64,000 nt of DNA from Metarhizobium sp017305935 (GCF_029601685.1 NZ_JARRIR010000009.1:186001-250000); one strand, 5' to 3'. Counted from the first letter of the stretch, positions 1 through 8,475 are shown. The notes: generated by a model not told the origin, from the sequence alone. Numbers and translations are program-made.

Positions 1-85
1 TGGCGATGGTCAGCGTTTCGGCAGAGGCGATACCGCCCAGCGCCAGCAGGGAGCAGGCGCCCAGCAGAAAAGTCTTCAATGTCAT
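1..85 (-). CDS. ABC transporter substrate-binding protein, N-terminus only (partial)
   Basis: Only the first 28 codons lie in the window. They encode a textbook Sec signal peptide: a short basic start (MTLK), a hydrophobic run rich in Leu/Gly/Ala, and an Ala-rich cleavage site ending ASA, followed by ETLTIA, the usual first strand of an extracytoplasmic solute-binding protein. A strong ribosome-binding site (GGAGGAAG) lies 5-7 bases before the ATG at 85. The gene lies downstream of, and in the same direction as, a SorC-type sugar-responsive regulator, so a sugar or polyol transporter under that regulator is likely. The ligand cannot be read from this fragment. Confidence 0.6.
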   Translation of the reverse strand, partial: MTLKTFLLGACSLLALGGIASAETLTIA

Positions 86-108
86 AAATCTTCCTCCCAG
101 AAGAAAAG

Positions 109-129
109 ATGAGCATTCGCTTTGCTCAT
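109..129. promoter_or_regulatory. Palindrome, operator candidate 1 for the SorC-type regulator
   Basis: Perfect inverted repeat ATGAGCA-N7-TGCTCAT, 24 bases upstream of the start codon of the binding-protein gene at 85. The same TGAGCA/TGCTCA core recurs in the palindrome at 225-249, which suggests a shared binding protein. Binding by the adjacent SorC-type regulator is inference. Confidence 0.5.
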
Positions 130-224
130 GGGCAATTACTCATCAATGCACATAAAATGTCAACCCGGATTCCGTGCTGCAATGCCGAAAGCACAACTCA
201 GTACCTTGAAAACAAATCAATAAA

Positions 225-249
225 TTTTTGCTCAGACATTGAGCAAAAA
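225..249. promoter_or_regulatory. Palindrome, operator candidate 2 (10-bp perfect arms)
   Basis: Perfect inverted repeat with arms TTTTTGCTCA and TGAGCAAAAA around a 5-base spacer, overlapping the stop codon of the SorC-type regulator (232-234). Its core is the same TGCTCA/TGAGCA found at 109-129, with centres about 118 bp apart, as expected for looping or cooperative binding. It could also fold in RNA as a weak terminator for the regulator, but there is no clean U-run after it. Confidence 0.5.
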
Positions 250-1185
250 TTCGGCCGTTGCCTCATCTGTGATCAATCCGTTGAGCAGCCCGCCTTTCAA
301 GGCGCCGGCGATGGCGCGCGCCTTGCGTTTGCCCATGGCGATGCCGATGACCACGGAGGTCTCGCGCGAGGGGATGGGAACGCTCGCCACCCGCTCGTTG
401 ACGGGGTCATTCAGCAACCTTCCCTGCCCATCGAAGATCCATCCGCAGATCTCGCCGGCCGCACCGGCGGCGATCAGCGTCTGCATCTCGTCGGCGGCGA
501 GGAAGCCATCGACGCAGAGCGGCGCGTCGGGGCCGAGTTCGCCCACACCGACGAAGGTGACATCGGCCTGGGCGCCGAGCGCCAGCGTCGAGCGCACCAG
601 CGCCTGCTGGTGTAGGAGTTCCCGCTCCTCGGCGGAGGAGACGAGCACCGGCAGCGGCATCGGGAAATGCCGCGCCTTGATGGCGTCGGCCATGGAGAAG
701 ACGACGTTGTAATAGGCGGCCGACCCGTCCGGGCCGATATTGCCGGTCAGCGACACGACGCGGTGCTGCGGACAGTCAAGCGCCGGCAGCTGGTCGACCG
801 CGGCCTTCAGGGTGCGGCCGGTGCCGATGGCGAGGACGATCGGATCGGGCTTCTTCAGCCAGCGCTCGATTTCCGCCGCCCCTGCCTCGGCGATGCCGAC
901 CGTGGTCGAGGTCGAAGCCGGATCGCTCGGCACGATATCGACGTGTTTCAGGCCGTATTTGCGCATCAGGTCGCGGCCGAGTTCCAGGCAGGCGGCGATC
1001 GGATGGTCGAGCCGCACCTTGATCAGCCGCTCGGCGACGGCCAGCGACACGAGGCGCTGGGCGGACTGGCGCGAAATGCCCATGGCGCCGGCGATCTCGT
1101 CCTGGGTGCGGCCCGCCACGTAATAAAGCCAGCCGGCGCGCGCCGCATCGTCAAGCCGCCCACCCGTCTCAGACCGTTTCGCCAT
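232..1185 (-). CDS. SorC/DeoR-type sugar-binding transcriptional regulator
   Basis: A 317-residue protein with an N-terminal helix-turn-helix (about residues 12-50, including RTQDEIAGAMGISRQSAQR) and a long C-terminal sugar-phosphate-binding domain containing VLAIGTGRTL and LTGNIGPDG, the typical glycine-rich phosphosugar segments of the SorC family. Family members control sugar or polyol uptake and catabolic operons and respond to a phosphorylated intermediate. I chose the ATG at 1185 because GGGGA lies just before it; the upstream ATG at 1197 has no ribosome-binding site. The gene points toward the ABC binding-protein gene at 85, and two related palindromes lie between or at the ends of the pair. 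Inducer unknown. Confidence 0.85.
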   Translation of the reverse strand: MAKRSETGGRLDDAARAGWLYYVAGRTQDEIAGAMGISRQSAQRLVSLAVAERLIKVRLDHPIAACLELGRDLMRKYGLKHVDIVPSDPASTSTTVGIAEAGAAEIERWLKKPDPIVLAIGTGRTLKAAVDQLPALDCPQHRVVSLTGNIGPDGSAAYYNVVFSMADAIKARHFPMPLPVLVSSAEERELLHQQALVRSTLALGAQADVTFVGVGELGPDAPLCVDGFLAADEMQTLIAAGAAGEICGWIFDGQGRLLNDPVNERVASVPIPSRETSVVIGIAMGKRKARAIAGALKGGLLNGLITDEATAEFLLNV

Positions 1186-1280
1186 GTCCCCGCCCATGCA
1201 GTTTTTGTTTCGTTGCCGCCATCTTCATGCTTCGCGGTCAAATGCGCAACGGGCGGGCGGATCTTTCCCTTGAGAATACG

Positions 1281-2792
1281 TCAGCCCCGACGCACCGGCC
1301 CCTCCGCCGTCAGTTCGGTCAGCGCCAGCGTCTGGTCGAGATGGCGCGCGCGCAAGGCGAGCAGCCTTTCGGCATAGGCAAGCCGGGTCGAAAGATAGGC
1401 GGGTTCGGCGGCAACGTTGCGCAATTCCTGCGGATCGGCCCGGAGATCGAAGAGCAGCGGCAGCAGCCCGGCGAAGTGGACATATTTGAAATCGGCATCG
1501 CGCAGAACGGCAAGGTTGCACGCACTCGACGGCAGGCCGAAATGCGCCTCCGCCGCGCCGCCCGCGACATCGCGAAAATCGAATTCCCAGAAGGCGGCGT
1601 CGCGCCATTGCGCCGGCGCCTTGCCCTGCAGGAAGGGCACAAGCGAGCCGCCGTCGAGATGGTTACGGGCCGGGCTCGCCAGCCGTTCGGCGAGCGTCGT
1701 AAAAATATCCGCCGCGCTGGTGAAGTGCTCGACCACGCCGCCCGCCCCTGAGCCATAAGCGGGATCGCGGATGACGAGCGGAATATGATAGGAGCCGTCG
1801 AAAAAGCCGCTCTTGCCGAACGACCAGTGGTCGCCAGCCATTTCGGCATGGTCGGAGGTGAAGACGATGATGGTGTTGTCCCACACGCCACTGTCTTTAA
1901 GCGCCTGCCAGAGGCGGCCAAGCTGGGCATCGACCTCGGAAATCATGCCGTAATAGACGGCGCGGATGGTGGCGATCTCCTCCGTGCTCCAATCGGCAAC
2001 GCTACCCTTGGCGCCATGGACAAAACTGCCCTTCGACTGGCCGGCGAGATTGGCGGCGACATAAGGATGCATCGCCGCCTCCGTTTCCCGGTCGCGCGCG
2101 CGGGCAAACACCTCCGGCCCCGGCGGCGCATACATGTCGTTATAGGGCGCCGGCACCACGAAAGGCGGATGCGGGCGCAGGAAAGACACATGCGCGAACC
2201 ATGGCGCATCCTGCTCGCCGAGCCAGCGGATGAACTCGCCGGTGAGGAAGGCCGTCTGGGTTTCCTGCGCCGAATAGGCGGGGGCTGCGCGGTTGACCTC
2301 GGGCAGGTCGCCGGCCGGGCGATGGACGTCGCGGCTCGTCGCCTCGTCATGGCCACGGGCGCGCAGCCAGGAGAGCCATTGTTTCTCATGCTCGGGCAGC
2401 AATTGCCGCGTGGTGAAGCCGGTCAGCACGCCCTCGTAACTCTTCAGATGCGGATCGCCGGCCTGCAAGGCGCGCGGATCGGGCGCGGTGTCGGTATAGC
2501 CGAACAGGGTCGGATCGTAGCCGGCGCGGCGTGCCATCAGCGCAACATTGTCAAAACGGGCATCGAGCGGCGAACCGTTGCGGCAGACACGGTGGTTCAT
2601 CTGGTAGAGGCCGGTATAGAGGCTGGCGCGGGCCGGCGAGCAGGGCGCGGCCCCGGCATAATGGCGGCGAAACAGCACGCCCCCGGTTGCCAGTTCGTCC
2701 ACGGCCGGGGTTTTGACGACCGGATGGCCAATGGCGGACAGGCAATCGCCGCGCCACTGGTCGGCGGTGATGAGAAGGACGTTCGGCTTCAT
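1281..2792 (-). CDS. Sulfatase / phosphonate monoester hydrolase-like enzyme
   Basis: About 503 residues, alkaline-phosphatase superfamily. The sulfatase signature CSPARASLYTG starts at about residue 51. Its Cys is the residue converted to formylglycine in this family, and the Pro and Arg of C-x-P-x-R are intact. The N-terminal metal Asp (NVLLITADQW) and the later TSDHAEMAGDH metal motif are also present. Overall order and length resemble the rhizobial/Burkholderia phosphonate monoester hydrolases (for example RPHPPFVVPAPYNDMY and the C-terminal EFDFRDV), which are promiscuous toward phosphonate, phosphodiester and sulfate esters. I chose the ATG at 2792, with GGAG about 8 bases upstream. It is divergent from the MerR-cupin regulator, which may control it. 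No signal peptide is evident, so it probably acts in the cytoplasm. Confidence 0.85.
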   Translation of the reverse strand: MKPNVLLITADQWRGDCLSAIGHPVVKTPAVDELATGGVLFRRHYAGAAPCSPARASLYTGLYQMNHRVCRNGSPLDARFDNVALMARRAGYDPTLFGYTDTAPDPRALQAGDPHLKSYEGVLTGFTTRQLLPEHEKQWLSWLRARGHDEATSRDVHRPAGDLPEVNRAAPAYSAQETQTAFLTGEFIRWLGEQDAPWFAHVSFLRPHPPFVVPAPYNDMYAPPGPEVFARARDRETEAAMHPYVAANLAGQSKGSFVHGAKGSVADWSTEEIATIRAVYYGMISEVDAQLGRLWQALKDSGVWDNTIIVFTSDHAEMAGDHWSFGKSGFFDGSYHIPLVIRDPAYGSGAGGVVEHFTSAADIFTTLAERLASPARNHLDGGSLVPFLQGKAPAQWRDAAFWEFDFRDVAGGAAEAHFGLPSSACNLAVLRDADFKYVHFAGLLPLLFDLRADPQELRNVAAEPAYLSTRLAYAERLLALRARHLDQTLALTELTAEGPVRRG

Positions 2793-2947
2793 GGGCAAGG
2801 CTCCGGCGAGGCGTTCGCCCAGTCGAACCGGCATCGCCGCCGGAAGTCAAACCCTTCGTCGATGCTGTCCACAGCGCCCTGGCCCCGCCGGCGTTTTCTT
2901 TTGACGCGCCGCCCATTCGCGCTACAAGCGTGGAGGACGGTTTACCA

Positions 2948-3790
2948 ATGGAGTGCAAGGCAGGCATGAGGCAAGGCCCGGCGATACGCTACAAGGTGGC
3001 GGAGGCGGCACGGCTGGCGGGGGTTTCCGCCTCGACGCTGCGGCTCTGGGAAAGCCAGGGCCTCGTCGTCCCCCATCGTTCCGAGACAGGCCACCGGCAA
3101 TATAGCGCCGAGGACGTGGCGCGGCTGAAGCGCATCGCCTGGCTGCGCAGCGAGCGCGGCCTCAATCCCGCCGCCATCCGCGCCGCGCTCGATGCCGAGG
3201 AAAGCGCCCCGAAAGCGGAAGCCGCCGCCTTCGAGGCCGATGCGGCGACGCAAGGCCTGGGGCGCAAGCTGCGGGCGCTGCGCCACGGCCTCAACAAGAC
3301 GCTGGAGGATGTGGCGAGCGACATCGGCGTCGCCGCCTCGGTGCTGTCGACGCTGGAGCGCACCTCGCAAGGGGTGACCTTCAAGGTGCTGCACGACCTC
3401 GCCGCCTATTACGGCACCACCGTCTCCCGGCTGTCAGGCGAGGATACCGAAGACAGCCGCGAACTGGTGCGCAACGGCGACTGGCGCGTCTGGCCGGCCA
3501 CCTCGCCCGGCGTCACCGTGCAGCTTCTGGCCGAAGGGCCGCTGATGATGGATTGCCATCGCTTCGTGCTGGCCCCCGGCGCGGCCAGCGACGGCGCCTA
3601 CAAGCATGAGGGCGAGGAATTCGTGCATGTGCTGGCCGGCCGTGTCGAGATGGTGCTCGATGGCGACCAGTTCTTCGATCTCGGCCCCGGCGATTCGCTC
3701 TATTTCGCCAGCCACCGCCAGCATTCCTGGCGCAACGCCCATGATGGCGAGACCGTGCTGTTGTGGATCAACACGCCGCCGACGTTCTGA
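2948..3790 (+). CDS. Three-domain regulator: MerR-type HTH, XRE-type HTH and cupin
   Basis: About 280 residues holding three recognisable modules. Residues about 12-80 form a MerR winged helix (YKVAEAARLAGVSASTLRLWE, then the GHRQYSAEDVARL wing). Residues about 100-158 form a Cro/XRE helix-turn-helix (LEDVASDIGVAASVLSTLE). The C-terminus (about 200-275) is a cupin barrel with HEGEEFVHVLAGRVE and PGDSLYFASHRQHSW. XRE-cupin regulators are common; an extra MerR domain in front is less usual. I chose the ATG at 2948 because GGAGG lies 11 bases upstream; a GTG at 2930 is also in frame. It is divergent from the sulfatase, a likely target. The effector is unknown, probably a small molecule bound by the cupin. 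Confidence 0.85.
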   Translation: MECKAGMRQGPAIRYKVAEAARLAGVSASTLRLWESQGLVVPHRSETGHRQYSAEDVARLKRIAWLRSERGLNPAAIRAALDAEESAPKAEAAAFEADAATQGLGRKLRALRHGLNKTLEDVASDIGVAASVLSTLERTSQGVTFKVLHDLAAYYGTTVSRLSGEDTEDSRELVRNGDWRVWPATSPGVTVQLLAEGPLMMDCHRFVLAPGAASDGAYKHEGEEFVHVLAGRVEMVLDGDQFFDLGPGDSLYFASHRQHSWRNAHDGETVLLWINTPPTF

Positions 3791-3795
3791 CCAAA

Positions 3796-3838
3796 GCATT
3801 TGCAGGAAAAGTGGACACCGGTTTTCCGTAGGGAAAGC
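3796..3838 (-). repeat. Intergenic palindromic element, copy A
   Basis: A 43-bp element between convergent genes. Its reverse complement aligns with copy B (6495-6538): both share GC at each end, an AAAA block, a CG core and an ACTTTT-x-CTG block. The arms are partly self-complementary. Elements of this form are, to my knowledge, widespread between genes in rhizobia. Confidence 0.6.
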
Positions 3839-3852
3839 GATAGAATAAGATC

Positions 3853-4743
3853 TCAAGCCGTTGCCGGCGCCCGGTTGCGGCGCATTTCCGCCCAGATATG
3901 GCCGAACAGGGCGGCGAGTACGATCGGGCCGCCGATCAGCGTCGCCTGAGACGGCATCTCATTCATGAACAGCCAGACCCAGAGCGGCGTGATCGGCACT
4001 TCAAGCGCCGTCAGCAGGCTGGCATCGGCGGCCGGCACCCAGCGCGAGCCGAAGGTATAGAGAATGAGGCCGAGCGCATTCTGCACCACTGCGAACAGCA
4101 TGATCAGCCGCACGTCATGGCCGGCCAGCGCCATAGGCGCGGCGAACCAGATGGTGATCAGCGAACACAGCCAGGCCGAAAACATCATCGCCGGCAGCAT
4201 ATGCACGTCGCGATGCTTGCGCATGACGGTGGCGAACAGCGCGCCGCTCAGCGTCATCGCCAGCGCCAGCCCCTTGCCGAGCAGGCTGTTGCCGCTGGCA
4301 TTACCGACATCACCGAGCATGACCAGCACACCGGCCAGCGCCACGGAGGCGGCGATCAAGGTCGCCCGGCTCGGCCGCTCGCCGATGGTGAGATAGGCGA
4401 CGCCCGCCGTCATGAAGGGCAGCGTCGCATAGATGACCATCGCATCGGCGACGCTGGTGTAATAGATCGCGCCGAGGCCGGTGATCATACCGGTCGTCGA
4501 CAGCACCGTCGCCCACAGCGTCGGCCAGCGCATGGCGAGCAGGATGCTCCAGGCGCGGCGACGCTCCAGATAGAGGAAGAACAGCCCGACCGCCGTGCCC
4601 GAAAACAGGCCGCGCACGCAGATGATCGTCATCAGGTCGGCCTGGATGCTGCGCATGAACAGGCCGGACAGCGACCAGGCCAGCGCCGACAGCGAGACGT
4701 ACAGCACGCCAAGCCGATACTGCCTCTGTTCCGCCAGGGTCAT
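3853..4743 (-). CDS. EamA/DMT-family membrane transporter (1)
   Basis: About 296 residues with ten hydrophobic segments arranged as two EamA repeats (for example YVSLSALAWSLSGLFMRSI at the start and the second repeat beginning near ALAMTLSGALFATVMRKHRD). This is the drug/metabolite transporter fold, usually an exporter of small metabolites or amino acids. I preferred the ATG at 4743 because it puts the first membrane helix near the N-terminus; upstream in-frame codons give a basic leader with no sign of coding selection. It is convergent with the MerR-cupin regulator, with repeat copy A between them. Substrate unknown. Confidence 0.8.
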   Translation of the reverse strand: MTLAEQRQYRLGVLYVSLSALAWSLSGLFMRSIQADLMTIICVRGLFSGTAVGLFFLYLERRRAWSILLAMRWPTLWATVLSTTGMITGLGAIYYTSVADAMVIYATLPFMTAGVAYLTIGERPSRATLIAASVALAGVLVMLGDVGNASGNSLLGKGLALAMTLSGALFATVMRKHRDVHMLPAMMFSAWLCSLITIWFAAPMALAGHDVRLIMLFAVVQNALGLILYTFGSRWVPAADASLLTALEVPITPLWVWLFMNEMPSQATLIGGPIVLAALFGHIWAEMRRNRAPATA

Positions 4744-4855
4744 CTCGAATCGTCCGGAAAGTTTGAAGATTGAAATTCCTATCGCCGCGCGCGGGCCGCG
4801 ACAAGCGGCCGGCGGACGCAAACCGGCCTTTGTGAAAAATTCTTTTCGGGCGGCG

Positions 4856-4874
4856 AGGGGCGCAATGCGCCCCT
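4856..4874 (-). terminator. Hairpin after the esterase gene, terminator-like
   Basis: Perfect 8-bp stem AGGGGCGC/GCGCCCCT with a 3-base loop, 11 bases beyond the stop codon of the minus-strand esterase gene. A T-rich tract follows only about ten bases later on that strand, so it may be a stabilising hairpin rather than a strong intrinsic terminator. Confidence 0.4.
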
Positions 4875-4884
4875 GCGGCAGGGT

Positions 4885-5499
4885 TTAGCGGTAAGGCTTG
4901 AACAGGGTCTCGACAGCCGTGATCTCGTTCGGTCTGAGATCATGGCCGCCGGAATGCCAGACGAGCGTCATATCCGCGCGTTGCGCGGTAAAGTAATCGG
5001 CCAGCGCGCGGGTGAGATCAGGCGGGCAGATCGGATCGCGCTCGCCCGCAGTGATCAGCACCGCGCGGTCGGCGAGATCGGGATTGTCGGCCGGCCGGAA
5101 CGGGATTAGCGGATGCAAAAGCGCCGCCGCGTCGAACAATCCGCGCTCGATCATAAGGTTGGCGAGGATGTTGGCGCCGTTCGAAAAACCGAGGCCGAGC
5201 ACCGCGCCCGCCTGATGCGCTTGCGTCTGCGCGGCGACGAAATCGGCCATCTTGGCGGTAGCGCGTGTCAGATCCGCCATGTCGTAGACGCCTTCGCCGG
5301 TGCGGCGGAAGAAGCGAGCCGCACCGTATTCGGAAACGTCGCCGCGCGGCGAAACGATGCTCGCCTCCGGCAGCAGCCGGCTGGCGAAATCGAAGAACTG
5401 GTTTTCATCGCCGCCGGTGCCGTGGAAGGCGAACAGGATCGGTTTGCCGGGTGCCCCGGGGCGAACCCGGTGCACATAGGTTTCGGACTCAGTAGTCAT
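4885..5499 (-). CDS. MhqD-like carboxylesterase (alpha/beta hydrolase)
   Basis: 204 residues, the usual size for the phospholipase/carboxylesterase family. The oxyanion HGTGGDE is at about residue 26. The nucleophile elbow GFSNG has Ser at about 106, and Asp 155 (AGERDPICP) and His 186 (SGGHDL) complete the triad. It begins 13 bases after the stop of an MhqO-like dioxygenase gene. The same pair occurs in Bacillus subtilis (mhqD/mhqO), where it protects against hydroquinones and catechols. I infer a similar role in quinone or electrophile stress. No regulator of the MhqR type is adjacent. Confidence 0.8.
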   Translation of the reverse strand: MTTESETYVHRVRPGAPGKPILFAFHGTGGDENQFFDFASRLLPEASIVSPRGDVSEYGAARFFRRTGEGVYDMADLTRATAKMADFVAAQTQAHQAGAVLGLGFSNGANILANLMIERGLFDAAALLHPLIPFRPADNPDLADRAVLITAGERDPICPPDLTRALADYFTAQRADMTLVWHSGGHDLRPNEITAVETLFKPYR

Positions 5500-5512
5500 G
5501 GTTCTGTCCTCC

Positions 5513-6445
5513 TCAGCCTTCGAGCGGCTGCAGATGCTGTTCCAGAAGGCTGCGCAGATGCGCGTGCTGGCTCGGCAGCTTCAGGGCTTCGCCCAGATGC
5601 GCCTTGTCCTCGTCACGCTCGAAGCCGGGCTCGTTGGTGGCGATTTCGAACAGCACGCCGCCCGGCGTGCGGAAGTAGATCGCCCAGAAATAATCGCGAT
5701 CGATGACCGGGGTCACCTGATAGCCGGTATCCATCAGCGCCTTACGCACTTCGAGCTGCTTCTGGCGGTTCTCGACCGCGAAGGCGACGTGATGGACGGA
5801 GCCTGCGCCCTGCGCGGCGCGTGCGATGCTCGGCATAGTCTCCAGGTCGATCGTATGCGCGTCATTTCCACCGGGCACAATCATACGGGTGACACCGTCA
5901 CGGCTTTCCAGCGGCTGATAACCCATGAAGCTCAGCAACTCCTTGGTCGCGCCCTCGTCACGCAAGCGCAGCGACACGGAATGGAAACCGCGGATGGCGT
6001 GATCGGCATCGAGGCCGGCGGCCGTCCAAGGCGCGCGGCTATCCTTCTCGACCTCAACCAGCGCGAAGCCGTCGCCGTCGGGGCCAGGGAAATGCAAGCG
6101 CTTCTCGCCAAAAGCCTCGTCGGCCTTCATGCCGTCGAGGCCGAGGCCCGACAGACGCTCCTGCCAGAAGCCGAGCGAGCCCTTGGGCACAGAGAAAAGC
6201 GTCGTACCAACTTCGCCGGTGCCGGGACGGCCGCGGGCGATATCCGGGAACGGGAAATAGGTCATGACGGTGCCCGGCGTACCGGTCTCGTCGCCGTAGT
6301 AGAGATGGTAGACGTCGGGCGCGTCGAAATTCACCGTCTTCTTGACGCGGCGCAGGCCGAGCGTGTGGGTGAAGAAATCATTGTTGGAACGGGCATCGGC
6401 AGCCATGGAGGTGACGTGGTGCAGCCCTTTGATCTGATCGATCAT
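5513..6445 (-). CDS. MhqO-like ring-cleaving dioxygenase (VOC/glyoxalase fold)
   Basis: 310 residues made of two vicinal-oxygen-chelate halves. The first opens with IKGLHHVTSMAADARSNNDFF and the second with HAIRGFHSVSLRLRD. The HHV, FHSV and HHVAFAVE motifs and the C-terminal GVLFEIATNEPGF supply the His and Glu metal ligands expected of this family. Length and motif order match MhqO-type dioxygenases, which open hydroquinone or catechol rings. The ATG at 6445 is preceded by an AGGGG box. It is the first gene of a two-gene operon with the MhqD-like esterase. The upstream 200 bp contains repeat copy B. Confidence 0.8.
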   Translation of the reverse strand: MIDQIKGLHHVTSMAADARSNNDFFTHTLGLRRVKKTVNFDAPDVYHLYYGDETGTPGTVMTYFPFPDIARGRPGTGEVGTTLFSVPKGSLGFWQERLSGLGLDGMKADEAFGEKRLHFPGPDGDGFALVEVEKDSRAPWTAAGLDADHAIRGFHSVSLRLRDEGATKELLSFMGYQPLESRDGVTRMIVPGGNDAHTIDLETMPSIARAAQGAGSVHHVAFAVENRQKQLEVRKALMDTGYQVTPVIDRDYFWAIYFRTPGGVLFEIATNEPGFERDEDKAHLGEALKLPSQHAHLRSLLEQHLQPLEG

Positions 6446-6494
6446 GATAAGCCCCTTTCGGACCGGAGACGGCCGGTTGTTTCCTTTGTTTCAC

Positions 6495-6538
6495 GCAATT
6501 CCGGACGCAAAATCGCTACGAACTTTTGCTGGAATTGC
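6495..6538 (+). repeat. Intergenic palindromic element, copy B
   Basis: 44 bp with inverted ends GCAATTCC/GGAATTGC and internal AAAA/TTTT blocks, so it can fold into a long hairpin. It is the best-preserved of four related copies in the window (others at 3796, 32261 and 36677). It lies between the MhqO-like gene and ung. Confidence 0.65.
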
Positions 6539-6647
6539 TCTGGGCTCAAGATGATGCCAAGCCGGCTTTTGCGCCAGCCTCCGGGATCTCTACGGATTGT
6601 TCACTTGGCGTTGACGACAAGCCTTTATCGTTCATGATAGAATGATA

Positions 6648-7349
6648 TCAGGCGGCCTCGACCCGCTCCGGCAGCCGCCAGTTGATCGGCTCGCGCCCCT
6701 GCCCTTCGAGAAAGGCATTCGCCTTGGAAAAATGCCGGCTCCCGAAAAAGCCGTTATGGGCCGAGAGCGGCGACGGATGCACCGATTTCAGCACCAGATG
6801 CCGCTTGGTATCGACGAAGGCCGCCTTCTTCTGCGCATAGGAGCCCCAGAGCATGAAGACGACCGGGTGCGGCTGCTCGTTGACGGCGCGGATGGCGGCG
6901 TCGGTGAAACGCTCCCAGCCCTTGCCCTGATGGGCGGCGGCGCGCCCCTCCTCCACCGTCAGCACGCTGTTGAGCAGCAGCACGCCCTGGCGCGCCCAGC
7001 TTTCGAGGAAACCGTGGCGGGCGGGGGGAATGCCGAGATCGGTTTCCAGCTCCTTGTAGATGTTGACCAGCGACGGCGGGATGCGCACGCCCGGCCGCAC
7101 GCTGAAGCACAGCCCATGCGCCTGCCCCGCGCCATGATAGGGATCTTGGCCCAGGATCACCACCCGCACCTGGTCGAGCGGCGTCAGGTCCATGGCGCGG
7201 AAAAATTCGGCTCCACGTGGAAAGATGTGTTTTCCCTTGGCTTTCTCTTCCACCAGGAATTCACGCAGCTGCTGCATGTAGGGGCTGGAAAATTCATCGC
7301 CGAGCGCGAGCTTCCAGCTCTCCTCCAGTTTCACCGCCGTATCCGTCAT
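6648..7349 (-). CDS. ung: Uracil-DNA glycosylase
   Basis: 233 residues, the usual size for family 1 UDG. The catalytic motif GQDPYHGAGQAHGLCFSV places the water-activating Asp at about residue 69. LLLNSVLTVE, the uracil-binding Asn region, and HPSPLSAHNGFFGSRHFS, the minor-groove loop with the catalytic His, are intact. It removes uracil from DNA at the start of base-excision repair in the cytoplasm. It is a stand-alone gene, and its 3' end lies next to repeat copy B. The family assignment is secure. Confidence 0.97.
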   Translation of the reverse strand: MTDTAVKLEESWKLALGDEFSSPYMQQLREFLVEEKAKGKHIFPRGAEFFRAMDLTPLDQVRVVILGQDPYHGAGQAHGLCFSVRPGVRIPPSLVNIYKELETDLGIPPARHGFLESWARQGVLLLNSVLTVEEGRAAAHQGKGWERFTDAAIRAVNEQPHPVVFMLWGSYAQKKAAFVDTKRHLVLKSVHPSPLSAHNGFFGSRHFSKANAFLEGQGREPINWRLPERVEAA

Positions 7350-7434
7350 CGCCGCCTCCGCTTGCCTGTCCGTGCCTTGATTGAGGGCGCGGGCGCGGCA
7401 GTGTCAAGATGCGAGGACCGTTTTCCCGGATCGC

Positions 7435-8475
7435 TCAGGCCTTGCAGCTGCCGCCCTTCTTGCGGCGGCCGATGGCGTCGATCAGCACCGGCAATTGCCC
7501 GCGATCGCCCTTGGCGGTCGGCTGGATGTTGAGTGCTTCGCTTTCCGGCCACCAGTCGCCGGCCGCCCAATAACTCCAGCCGAGCCAGACATCGCCGTTG
7601 CGCTCCAGCCGCCGCAGCACATTCGACAGCGCCTGCAGGCAAGTCTTGTTGGCGGGTACGCCGATCTCGCCGAGAAAACCCTTCTTGCCCTGCTTCCGCA
7701 GCCAGCCGGAGACGTCGGAAATCGCCTTCAGCCCGGCCGCCTCGCTGTCGCAATCGCTGCCACCGCCGGAGAAGTCATGGTTGAGATACTGGTGGAACTC
7801 ATAGGCGAAATTGTCGACAGGATCGCGTACGCCGCCCATGACATCGGCATTGACGCCGTTCGGGGTGTTCTCGTGCCAGCTTTGGCCACCGGTATGGTTG
7901 GTGCCGGGCACCAGGATCAGGTTTTTGGCGCCCACCGCGCGGATCGCCGTGATCGCCGCGTTGGCAGCCTCCAGCCAGAGGCGCGCGTCGATACGGTTCG
8001 GCTCGTTCATCAGCCCGAAATAGACATGTCTGTCGTCCTGGAATTCCGCCGCCAGCCGGCCCCAGAAGCCGGCGAAGGCGGAGACGGGCACGCTTGTCGT
8101 GCCGATCTTCTCCTCGTCATAGGCCGCATAATTGTGCGGATCGAGGATGACGACCATGCCGCGGGCCCGCGCCGCCGCTACGGTCTCTTTGAGACGCCGC
8201 AGTTCGAGCGGGTCGAGCGCGGCGTCGAGCTTCGGCTGCAGATGCTCCCATTTGAACGGCAGGCGGATGACGTTCATGCCCTTGGCGGCGAAGTGATCGA
8301 TCGTCTTGACCGAGGGATAGATATAATCCTTGCCGTAGACGCCGCGCCCCTGGCCGAAATCGGCCCCCGCGAGGTTGACGCCCTGCAGACAGGCGGCCTG
8401 CGCCGTCTTCAGACCGGTAAGCGACAGCGTCGCCGCCAGCAGCGTGGAGAGGACCGGACGAAGCGGAGGAACCAT
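7435..8475 (-). CDS. Secreted GH5 glycoside hydrolase (endoglucanase-like) 1
   Basis: About 346 residues with a signal peptide (PPLRPVLSTLLAATLSLTGLKTAQA) and a GH5 barrel. VNLAGADFG, VIRLPFKWEHLQP and LDPHNYAAYD match cellulase-family segments. The proton donor is Glu in YFGLMNEPN and the nucleophile is Glu in GFLGEIGVP. I chose the ATG at 8475 with AAAGG about 9 bases upstream, which places the signal peptide at the start. It flanks the polysaccharide gene block, with a second GH5 gene at its far end (43.0-44.1 kb), so it probably trims a glucan-containing exopolysaccharide or cellulose in the periplasm or outside. Exact substrate unknown. Confidence 0.88.
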   Translation of the reverse strand: MVPPLRPVLSTLLAATLSLTGLKTAQAACLQGVNLAGADFGQGRGVYGKDYIYPSVKTIDHFAAKGMNVIRLPFKWEHLQPKLDAALDPLELRRLKETVAAARARGMVVILDPHNYAAYDEEKIGTTSVPVSAFAGFWGRLAAEFQDDRHVYFGLMNEPNRIDARLWLEAANAAITAIRAVGAKNLILVPGTNHTGGQSWHENTPNGVNADVMGGVRDPVDNFAYEFHQYLNHDFSGGGSDCDSEAAGLKAISDVSGWLRKQGKKGFLGEIGVPANKTCLQALSNVLRRLERNGDVWLGWSYWAAGDWWPESEALNIQPTAKGDRGQLPVLIDAIGRRKKGGSCKA

